10,241 nt of DNA from an uncultured Porphyromonadaceae bacterium. Its GTDB lineage: Bacteria > Bacteroidota > Bacteroidia > Bacteroidales > Muribaculaceae. Position numbers and translations under genes: made by a program. The stretch covers positions 1 through 10,241 of the forward strand of contig CAMWHX010000020.1 in NCBI GenBank assembly GCA_947174155.1, read 5' to 3'. Shown here piece after piece: positions 1 to 5,781 of the stretch; the stretch's first letter is position 1; each line of letters begins with the position of its first letter. A model generated the notes under the pieces. The model worked only from the letters and a program-made list of their open reading frames with translations. It was not told where the DNA came from and ran no database searches.

Positions 1-858
1 CTGCTTCTGGATGATGACAAGCGCTCCCGCCTCTCCGTTGATGTAGGTCTGCTGTGTGCGTTCCTCCAGGGAGTCGTCGACACGCGCCACGTCGTGCAGG
101 TAGATCGTGCGTCCCTGATAACTTCCCACAGGAATATCGGCAAGTTGATCGGAGCTGTCAAATTCTCCCTCCACACGCAGGGCATATGTGTTGGAGCCGA
201 TGTCGAATGAGCCGCCGGGGACGTTGCGGTTCTCGGCCTGTATGATCGAGGATATCTGTTCCACAGAGATGCCGTAGGCTTCGAGACGGCGGGGATCACA
301 GTAGACGTGAATCTCACGCTTGGGGGCGCCCGAGATGGAGACCGAGCCGACACCGTCGACACGGGCGAGGGGATTGACCAGACCCTCGTCGAGAATCTTG
401 TAGAGACCCGGCATGCTCTCCTTGGCCTCGACCGAGAGGAGGCAGATGGGGATCATGTCTGTCGAGAATTTGAAGATGATCGGGTTCTCGCAGTCGTCGG
501 GGAGCATGGACTCCACCATATCGAGTTTGTCGCGCACGTCGTTGGTGAGAGCGTCTATGTCGTAGCCATACTCAAACTCCAGGGTGATGACTGAGGTGTT
601 TTCACGCGATTGAGAGGTGATATGTTTGAGATGCTCCACGGAGTTGAGGGTATTCTCCAGGGGCTTGGTGACGTTCTGCTCTATATCCTGCGAACTTGCT
701 CCCGGATACATCGTGATGACCATGATGGTATTGGTATCGATGTCGGGAAAAAGGTCGACCGGGAGTTTGCGCAGAGAGAAGAGACCGAGTATGACCACCG
801 CCACGAAGCAGAGAGTGGTCATGATGGGTCGTTTGACCGCAGCGCCGTATATGCTCAT
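1..858 (-). CDS. RND efflux pump inner-membrane permease (AcrB/HAE1-like), N-terminal 286 residues, cut by window edge
   Basis: Proton-driven inner-membrane pump of a tripartite efflux system. I translated it from the minus strand: the ATG at 858-856 opens a frame that stays open to base 1. It begins MSIYGAAVKRPIMTTL, typical of RND permeases. A first transmembrane helix (about residues 13-30) is followed by LPVDLFPDID and then YPGASSQDIEQNVTKPLE, the conserved start of the first porter subdomain. The visible part covers TM1, PN1, much of PN2 and part of the docking domain. The proton-relay Asp residues of TM4 lie outside the window. The start codon overlaps the adaptor stop codon (ATGA), so the two are very probably translationally coupled. 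Family is certain from context and motifs. The substrate (drug, bile salt, metabolite) cannot be told. Confidence 0.95.
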   Translation of the reverse strand, partial: MSIYGAAVKRPIMTTLCFVAVVILGLFSLRKLPVDLFPDIDTNTIMVITMYPGASSQDIEQNVTKPLENTLNSVEHLKHITSQSRENTSVITLEFEYGYDIDALTNDVRDKLDMVESMLPDDCENPIIFKFSTDMIPICLLSVEAKESMPGLYKILDEGLVNPLARVDGVGSVSISGAPKREIHVYCDPRRLEAYGISVEQISSIIQAENRNVPGGSFDIGSNTYALRVEGEFDSSDQLADIPVGSYQGRTIYLHDVARVDDSLEERTQQTYINGEAGALVIIQKQ

Positions 859-1913
859 TTCACTTCGACTTTAGCACCGTTGGAGAGTTTGGACTGACCC
901 GATACCACGACTGTGGCGCCGGGTTCGAGACCGGAGATGATCTCGTAGGCATCATCGAGACGACGCCCGAGCTGCACCTGCACGAAGCTGACCTGATCGC
1001 CCTGGAGGGTGTAGACGAAATGATTGCCCGAACCGGTCTGCTTGATGACTGCCTGGTCGGGGACTACCACATGACGGGCATCGCCGAGATTGAGGGTTAC
1101 TCGGCCGAACATGCCGGGGAGGATACGGTTGTCGGCATTGGGAAGCGTCACTTCGGCAGCGAAGGTGCGTGTCTGAGGATCGACGGTGGGCATCACCAGA
1201 GTCACCGTGCCGTGGAAGACTTCGTCACCGTAGGTGTCGAAGCGCACGTCGGCCGGCATACCCTTGTGTACGCTCGCCAGATCTGACTCGGAGATATTGA
1301 TTACCGTCTTGACCGGTTGCACCTGTGCGACGGTGAGGATCGGCAGGGCACCGGTCATGTCGCCGGGATCATAGTTGCGGGCCGTCACCACTCCCGAGAT
1401 GGGGGAGGTGAGGATGGTATTCTCCGTAGCGTTGCGCAGGGTGCGCTCGGCGGCCTGCAAGGAGTTGCGGGCGTTGACGAGCTGAGTGTGCATCTGGTCG
1501 ACCTGCTGCTGTGTGCCTCCGCCGATGCGAAGGAGTTCGGCGGCACGGTCATAATCGCGCTGCACATTCTCCAGATCGGCCCGGGCATTGTCTACCTGTA
1601 GACGGTAGGAGGTGGTGTTGACATCGTCGAGCTGCACGAGTTTCTGACCCTTCGACACTCGCATACCCTCATCGACATATATGGCCTTGATACGGTTGGC
1701 CATCTGTGCCGAGATATTGTTCAGGGCCTCCGGTTCGACGGTAGCTGTCAGAGTCACGGTCTGGGGTACGGAGCGCTCTTCGGCGACGGCTGTTTTGACT
1801 ACTGGGAGTTTTTCGGCCTCGGTTGCCTCCTTCTTGTCGTCGGAGCCGGAGCAGGCACCGGTCAGGAGGAGAAGAGAGGAGGCGAGGAGTGCGGATATAT
1901 GACGTAAACGCAT
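855..1913 (-). CDS. Efflux RND transporter periplasmic adaptor subunit (membrane fusion lipoprotein)
   Basis: Adaptor that bridges the RND pump and the TolC-type channel in the periplasm; 352 aa, in the usual range for the HlyD/AcrA-type family. The N-terminus is a lipoprotein signal peptide: a basic start, a hydrophobic run, then the lipobox LTGAC with Cys21 as the expected lipidated residue. A first lipoyl half lies around residues 66-100 (IYVDEGMRVSKGQKLVQLDD). A short helical hairpin follows at about 102-165, rich in Gln, Ala, Arg and Leu. The second lipoyl half has TSPISGVVTARNYDPGDM (169-186). A beta-barrel domain spans about 201-280, including the conserved RILPGMFGRV, and a membrane-proximal domain ends the protein. 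It starts 2 bp after the channel gene stop and its stop overlaps the pump start. No Shine-Dalgarno is evident, as is usual in Bacteroidetes. Confidence 0.95.
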   Translation of the reverse strand: MRLRHISALLASSLLLLTGACSGSDDKKEATEAEKLPVVKTAVAEERSVPQTVTLTATVEPEALNNISAQMANRIKAIYVDEGMRVSKGQKLVQLDDVNTTSYRLQVDNARADLENVQRDYDRAAELLRIGGGTQQQVDQMHTQLVNARNSLQAAERTLRNATENTILTSPISGVVTARNYDPGDMTGALPILTVAQVQPVKTVINISESDLASVHKGMPADVRFDTYGDEVFHGTVTLVMPTVDPQTRTFAAEVTLPNADNRILPGMFGRVTLNLGDARHVVVPDQAVIKQTGSGNHFVYTLQGDQVSFVQVQLGRRLDDAYEIISGLEPGATVVVSGQSKLSNGAKVEVK

Positions 1914-1915
1914 GA

Positions 1916-3232
1916 TTATAATTTGTCTATGCCGAGCAGCAGGTCGAGCTCGGCCGATGATACAAGATAAGAGTGAATAGACTGAAGATAGACAAGGCGG
2001 GCAGAGGTCTCGGCGAGTTCGCTGTCGCGCAGTTCAAGATAGGAGGCGGCGCCGATCTCGAAACTCTTCTGCATGATGCCGTGGGCCTTGACGGCCTGGT
2101 CGACACCGCGGCGTGAGGCCTCTATCTGGCGTGCCTCGCGATCCATATTCTCGATGGCGAGGTCGACCTGCATACGCAGGGCGTGGAGGGTGTTGTCGCG
2201 CTGCAGGTCGAGTTCGGTCTGCAAGGCCCGGGCTTTGCGCAGGCCATACATACGTGAGCCGCCGGTGAAGATCGGGAGGGAGAGGGCTATTCCGACATTA
2301 CTGTATGGGGAGAAGCTCTGGTTTCGGAAGGGGGAGCCGTTGCTCAGCGATATCCAGTTGATATTGAAGGATGCCGCCAAGGTCGGCAGGAAGTCGAGCT
2401 TACGTGTGGCTGTCGACTGCGCGGCGAGCTTGCGTTGCAGGTCGAGCTGGCGCAGAGAGGTGTTGCCGTCAAGGGCCGGAGCGCTTTGAGGTATCCCCTT
2501 CATTGAGGTCTGCATCTGCTCCAAAGTCACGTCGGGTACCACATCCACGGGGGTCTCCATACCCATCAGCACACACAGTTGCAGCTTGCACTGGCGGATG
2601 GCTATATCGGCTTGAAGGAGTTCCGGTTCAAGATTGGTGACCTGGACCTGGGAGCGGAGCACGTCATACTCCGAGGCCGTCCCCTGCTCGAAACGCTTGG
2701 CATAGAGGTCGGCGTTAAAGGTCGCGATCTCATGGTTCTGGGCGATGACCTGTTGCGAGGCGATGGCCAGCAGGAGGGAGTAATATGCCTGACGCACCTG
2801 ATTTATCGTCTCGAGACGCGAGCCGCGTGCCGTCTCCACGCTCTGTGCTATCTGGGTGTCGGATATCGAAAGACTTTTCCAGAGGGTAGGAGCGATCAGG
2901 GGGAGTGAGGCGTTGAATCCGAAGTTCCATGTGTTGTCCGACCCCATCTTGAGCTGCTGGCTCTGGCCACCCATATCCATACGGATGGTCTGCAGTTCGA
3001 TGGAGCGCTGATAGGCACCTGAGAAATCTATGCGCGGGAGGAGGTTCGCCAGAGTCTCCCTCTTCGAGTAGTCGGCGCGTCGCACCTCGATATCTGCCAC
3101 CCGGATTGTCGGATTGTCGGAAAGCGCTATCTCTATACACTCACTCAGCGACATCACCACAGGGGCGGATTCACCTCTTGTCGTGACGGCAAGGAGGAGG
3201 AAAAGCAAGAAGAAAATATGTCGTCTCATCAT
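1916..3232 (-). CDS. TolC-family outer membrane efflux protein
   Basis: Outer-membrane channel subunit of the tripartite pump; 438 aa, the normal size for the OEP family. The start MMRRHIFFLLFLLLAV is a Sec signal peptide (basic n-region, hydrophobic core). SLSECIEIALSDNPTIRVA, just after it, is the family's hallmark opening of the first helical repeat. Two OEP repeats follow, at about 27-225 and 240-435, rich in long amphipathic helices. The beginning of the second carries NTSLRQLDLQRKLAAQ. A SLPIFTGGSRMYGLRKAR stretch (about 327-344) matches the conserved link before the last long helix. The alternative start at Met2 (3229) would change nothing of note. It is first in the operon, 30-odd bases downstream of a TAACTTTG promoter box. 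It lies 2 bp before the adaptor gene. Confidence 0.94.
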   Translation of the reverse strand: MMRRHIFFLLFLLLAVTTRGESAPVVMSLSECIEIALSDNPTIRVADIEVRRADYSKRETLANLLPRIDFSGAYQRSIELQTIRMDMGGQSQQLKMGSDNTWNFGFNASLPLIAPTLWKSLSISDTQIAQSVETARGSRLETINQVRQAYYSLLLAIASQQVIAQNHEIATFNADLYAKRFEQGTASEYDVLRSQVQVTNLEPELLQADIAIRQCKLQLCVLMGMETPVDVVPDVTLEQMQTSMKGIPQSAPALDGNTSLRQLDLQRKLAAQSTATRKLDFLPTLAASFNINWISLSNGSPFRNQSFSPYSNVGIALSLPIFTGGSRMYGLRKARALQTELDLQRDNTLHALRMQVDLAIENMDREARQIEASRRGVDQAVKAHGIMQKSFEIGAASYLELRDSELAETSARLVYLQSIHSYLVSSAELDLLLGIDKL

Positions 3233-3270
3233 GAGATCGAAGTTAAGTGTTTAAAAAATGAAAAAACGTC

Positions 3271-3278
3271 CAAAGTTA
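3271..3278 (-). promoter_or_regulatory. Bacteroidetes-type -7 box (TAACTTTG) for the efflux operon
   Basis: On the minus strand the bases read TAACTTTG, an exact match to the Bacteroidetes -7 consensus TAnnTTTG. Transcription would start near 3264-3267, giving a leader of about 30 nt, mostly A/T, before the channel gene ATG at 3232. No clear TTTG -33 box is found at the expected distance, so the promoter may be weak or need an activator. It lies downstream of the terminator that ends the dehydrogenase gene, so the operon has its own start. Confidence 0.6.
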
Positions 3279-3312
3279 GCAAAAAAACAGATACGCACCA
3301 CTACATACAACG

Positions 3313-3340
3313 AAAAAAGGCTCCCGGAGGGAGCCTTTTT
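3313..3340 (-). terminator. Intrinsic terminator after the threonine dehydrogenase gene
   Basis: A perfect 7-bp GC-rich stem, GGCTCCC (3319-3325) with GGGAGCC (3329-3335), and a 3-base loop. It is flanked by six A on the left and five T on the right, so it can act on either strand. It falls 16 bp beyond the dehydrogenase stop at 3357 on the minus strand, where the A-run becomes a U-tract. It insulates the efflux operon, which lies downstream on the same strand, from read-through. Confidence 0.85.
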
Positions 3341-3356
3341 CCATATTTCAAGTAGC

Positions 3357-4331
3357 TCAGGCCATGGCGGGAGCCGGAATGCCGAGCTTTATGCGCAGAT
3401 TGGTCAGCATGTCGACAGTCATGGCATCGAGATCATACTCGGGGTGCCAGTCCCACTCGGCGCGTGCGCAGGAGTCGTCGAGGCTGTCGGGCCAGGAGTC
3501 GGCTATAGCCTGACGCAGGGGGTCAAGATCATACTCCATCTCGAATCCGGGGACATACTCCTTGATCTTATTGTAGATCACCTCGGGGTCGAAGCTCATA
3601 GAGGCGATATTGAAGGAGTTGCGGTGGATCAGACGGGTCGGGTCGGCCTCCATGATCTCGATAGCAGCGCGCAGGGCATCGGGCATGTACATCATGTCCA
3701 TCAGCGTGCCTGCTTTGAGAGGACACTTGAATTTCTCACCCTTGACAGCTGCATAGTAGATGTCTACGGCATAGTCGGTAGTGCCGCCACCCGGAGGAGC
3801 TACGTAGGAGATCAGGCCCGGGAAACGCACCGAACGGGTGTCGACACCGAAGCGGCGTGCGTAGTAGTCGCTCAGCATCTCGCCGGTCACCTTGGTGACG
3901 CCGTAGATGGTGTCGGGGCGCTGGATGGTGTCCTGCGGAGTCTTCACGTGGGGAGTATCCTTGCCGAAAGAGCCGATCGAGCTGGGGGTGAAGACGGCAC
4001 ACTTCTTCTCGCGGGCCACTTCAAGAGTGTTGTAGAGACCGCCTACGCCGATCTTCCAGGCCAACTGAGGCTTAGACTCGGCTACGGCGCTCAGCAGAGC
4101 CGCCAGATTGTAGATGGTGTCGATATTATACTTCTCGACCGCCTCGGCGATCTGAGCCGGGTTGGTGATGTCGACCTCGTGAGCGGGACCGCTTTCGAGG
4201 AGGTCTCCCTTAGGTTCGGCTCCCTTGATGTATCCGGCTACGATGTCGCCGCCCGGATATTCGCGGCGCAGACGCATGGTCAGTTCAGAGCCAATCTGGC
4301 CTGTTGCGCCTATGATAAGCACGTTCTTCAT
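3357..4331 (-). CDS. tdh: NAD-dependent L-threonine 3-dehydrogenase, short-chain (epimerase-like) type
   Basis: Oxidises L-threonine with NAD+ to 2-amino-3-ketobutyrate in the cytoplasm, the first step of threonine breakdown to glycine. The protein is 324 aa, the usual length of the SDR-type enzyme (the zinc-dependent E. coli Tdh is an unrelated family). The Rossmann motif GATGQIG is at residues 8-14. The active-site region has PSSIGSFG (116-123), with the catalytic Ser or Thr in this neighbourhood, and YGVTK (Tyr143, Lys147). The stretch NLAALLSAVAESKPQLAWKI (75-94) followed by GLYNTLEVARE matches what I recall of extended-SDR threonine dehydrogenases rather than generic sugar epimerases. 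The decisive context is the divergent neighbour kbl, which uses its product. It could be misread as a UDP-glucose 4-epimerase-like protein, but the neighbour and motifs argue against that. Confidence 0.9.
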   Translation of the reverse strand: MKNVLIIGATGQIGSELTMRLRREYPGGDIVAGYIKGAEPKGDLLESGPAHEVDITNPAQIAEAVEKYNIDTIYNLAALLSAVAESKPQLAWKIGVGGLYNTLEVAREKKCAVFTPSSIGSFGKDTPHVKTPQDTIQRPDTIYGVTKVTGEMLSDYYARRFGVDTRSVRFPGLISYVAPPGGGTTDYAVDIYYAAVKGEKFKCPLKAGTLMDMMYMPDALRAAIEIMEADPTRLIHRNSFNIASMSFDPEVIYNKIKEYVPGFEMEYDLDPLRQAIADSWPDSLDDSCARAEWDWHPEYDLDAMTVDMLTNLRIKLGIPAPAMA

Positions 4332-4377
4332 TTCAGGTAGTGTAAGGTAGTTTGCGTGTCAGTTTGAAATTTTTGTG

Positions 4378-4385
4378 CAAAAGTA
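4378..4385 (-). promoter_or_regulatory. Bacteroidetes-type -7 box (TACTTTTG) for the threonine dehydrogenase gene
   Basis: The minus strand reads TACTTTTG, fitting TAnnTTTG. The predicted transcription start, near 4371-4374, gives a leader of about 40 nt to the ATG at 4331. A TTTG -33 box is not evident. The element sits where the -33 region of the opposing kbl promoter would be, so the two promoters physically overlap. Confidence 0.5.
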
Positions 4386-4408
4386 ATGCAAATCTCCCAA
4401 AAAAGCAC

Positions 4409-4416
4409 TAACTTTG
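4409..4416 (+). promoter_or_regulatory. Bacteroidetes-type -7 box (TAACTTTG) for kbl
   Basis: Exact TAACTTTG on the plus strand, 32 bp before the kbl ATG. This gives a predicted leader of roughly 25-28 nt that is A/T-rich with no Shine-Dalgarno. The bases about 20 upstream, where a TTTG -33 box would be, do not match it. Confidence 0.6.
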
Positions 4417-4448
4417 GGGTAAAATTTTAACCACATAAATCTGACATC

Positions 4449-5648
4449 ATGTATTCCAAGTTCAAGGAGCATCTTACAAAGGAGCTCAACGATATCCGCG
4501 AAGCCGGACTTTACAAGAACGAGCGAGTGATCACCACCCCCCAGAAGGCCGATATCGAAGTGGCCGGGACCAACGGTGAGGTGCTCAACTTCTGCGCCAA
4601 CAACTACCTCGGCCTGGCCGACAATAAGCGTCTTATCGACGCCGCCAAGAAGGCTATGGACGAGCGCGGCTACGGCATGTCTTCTGTGCGCTTCATCTGC
4701 GGCACTCAGGACCTGCACAAGGAGCTGGAGCGTGCTATCTCAGACTATTTCAAGACTGAGGACACTATCCTTTATGCTGCCTGCTTCGATGCCAACGGCG
4801 GTCTCTTCGAGCCCCTCTTCACCGAGGAGGATGCCATCATCTCCGACTCCCTCAATCATGCCTCGATCATCGACGGCGTGCGTCTCTGCAAGGCAAAGCG
4901 CTTCCGCTATGCCAACGCCGACATGGCTGACCTGGAGCGTTGCCTTAAAGAGGCCGACGAAGCCGGCTGTCGCTACAAGATCATCGCTACAGACGGTGTC
5001 TTCTCCATGGACGGCAATGTAGCCCCTATGGACAAGATTTGCGAGCTGGCCGAGAAATACGGTGCGCTCGTGATGGTCGACGAGAGCCACTCCGCCGGTG
5101 TCGTAGGTCCTACAGGCCACGGTGTAGCCGAGCAGTTTGACTGCTATGGCAAGATCGACATCTTCACCGGTACATTAGGTAAGGCCTTCGGCGGCGCCAT
5201 GGGTGGCTTCACCACCGGTCCCAAGGAGGTCATCGACATGCTTCGCCAGCGTTCGCGTCCCTACCTCTTCTCCAACTCCGTGGCCCCCTCTATCGTAGGA
5301 GCCAGCCTGGAGATGTTTAAGATGCTCAAGGAGTCCGACGACCTGCACACCAAGCTGATGGACAACGTCACCTACTTCCGCGACCGCATGCTGGAGGCCG
5401 GCTTCGACATCAAACCCACCCAGAGCGCCATCTGCGCCGTGATGCTCTACGACGCCAAGCTCTCGCAGGAGTTTGCAGCCGAGATGCAGAAGGAGGGTAT
5501 CTATGTGACCGGTTTCTATTATCCCGTAGTGCCCAAGGGGCAGGCCCGTATCCGCGTGCAGCTCTCCGCCGGCCACAACCGCGAGCAGCTCGACCGTGCC
5601 ATCGCCGCCTTCATCAAGGTCGGCAAGAAGCTCGGTGTCATCAAATAA
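4449..5648 (+). CDS. kbl: Glycine C-acetyltransferase (2-amino-3-ketobutyrate CoA ligase)
   Basis: A PLP-dependent enzyme of the alpha-oxoamine synthase family. It cleaves 2-amino-3-ketobutyrate with CoA to glycine and acetyl-CoA, the second step after threonine dehydrogenase. The protein is 399 aa, essentially the length of E. coli Kbl (398). Visible motifs are NFCANNYLGLA (47-57), GYGMSSVRFICGTQDLHKEL (74-93), SLNHASIIDG (134-143) with His137, and VDESHSAGVVGPTGHG (210-225) with Asp211 and His214 for the PLP ring and oxyanion. The Schiff-base lysine is Lys245 in GTLGKAFGGAMGG. The combination of FICGTQDLH and the dehydrogenase next door favours Kbl over the relatives BioF, HemA and SPT. It stands alone on its strand and is followed by a strong hairpin terminator. 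Codon use is GC-rich, like the efflux operon and unlike the genes to its right. Confidence 0.95.
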   Translation: MYSKFKEHLTKELNDIREAGLYKNERVITTPQKADIEVAGTNGEVLNFCANNYLGLADNKRLIDAAKKAMDERGYGMSSVRFICGTQDLHKELERAISDYFKTEDTILYAACFDANGGLFEPLFTEEDAIISDSLNHASIIDGVRLCKAKRFRYANADMADLERCLKEADEAGCRYKIIATDGVFSMDGNVAPMDKICELAEKYGALVMVDESHSAGVVGPTGHGVAEQFDCYGKIDIFTGTLGKAFGGAMGGFTTGPKEVIDMLRQRSRPYLFSNSVAPSIVGASLEMFKMLKESDDLHTKLMDNVTYFRDRMLEAGFDIKPTQSAICAVMLYDAKLSQEFAAEMQKEGIYVTGFYYPVVPKGQARIRVQLSAGHNREQLDRAIAAFIKVGKKLGVIK

Positions 5649-5664
5649 TAGATCCTTTTCATCA

Positions 5665-5710
5665 TAAAATCAAGGCTCCCCTGCGCCACTGCGGGGGAGC
5701 CTTGATTTTA
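5665..5710. terminator. Strong bidirectional hairpin terminator between kbl and the convergent barrel gene
   Basis: A perfect 17-bp inverted repeat, bases 5665-5681 with 5694-5710. It extends inward by a G-T wobble and two G-C pairs to leave a 6-base loop (5685-5690). The core is GGCTCCCC/GGGGAGCC and both outer ends are A/T-rich, so each strand ends in a short U-run. It starts 16 bp after the kbl stop and also lies just beyond the end of the convergent outer-membrane protein gene, so it should terminate both. The composition change in the window falls here. Confidence 0.88.
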
Positions 5711-5716
5711 CTCCCG

Positions 5717-5781
5717 GCTGAATCTCGCTTCTAACTACTCCTTGCTGAATCTCGCTTCTAACTACTCCTTGCTGAATCTCG
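5717..5781. repeat. 27-bp tandem repeat, 2.4 copies, spanning the stop codon of the barrel gene
   Basis: Unit GCTGAATCTCGCTTCTAACT plus ACTCCTT occurs at 5717-5743 and again without change at 5744-5770. The first 11 bases recur at 5771-5781. Read on the minus strand, 27 bp is nine codons. The gene ends RFSKE-stop (TAG, 5764-5762). If read through it would give LEA-RFSKE-stop (TAG, 5737-5735) and then LEA-RFSRE-stop (TAA, 5710-5708). The last copy has Arg for Lys and its stop lies in the outer edge of the terminator stem. Confidence 0.9.

Noticed and set aside
1..3232. The efflux operon as a novel system
   Set aside because: Gene order, spacing and all visible motifs are those of an ordinary tripartite RND pump. 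No extra gene or altered domain was seen.
3357..4331. Reading this gene as a UDP-glucose 4-epimerase or sugar-nucleotide enzyme
   Set aside because: The fold and YxxxK motif are shared, but the threonine-dehydrogenase-like sequence around residues 75-107 and the divergent kbl fit the threonine pathway. No sugar-nucleotide genes are nearby.
3258..4340. Long plus-strand open frame of 360 codons opposite the threonine dehydrogenase gene
   Set aside because: It lies almost wholly antisense to a gene with clear motifs, begins inside the A-rich leader and terminator of the other strand, and its translation resembles no protein family. It is a by-product of GC-biased codon use.
4335..4351. AGGTAGT repeated twice with a 10-bp period just upstream of the dehydrogenase start
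   Set aside because: Two 7-bp copies are too little evidence, and they lie in the predicted mRNA leader rather than a typical operator position. Chance is plausible.
5717..5781. Short tandem repeats considered as a CRISPR array or attachment site
   Set aside because: The units abut directly with no spacers, there are only 2.4 copies, and they match the reading frame of the barrel gene end. A local duplication explains them fully.
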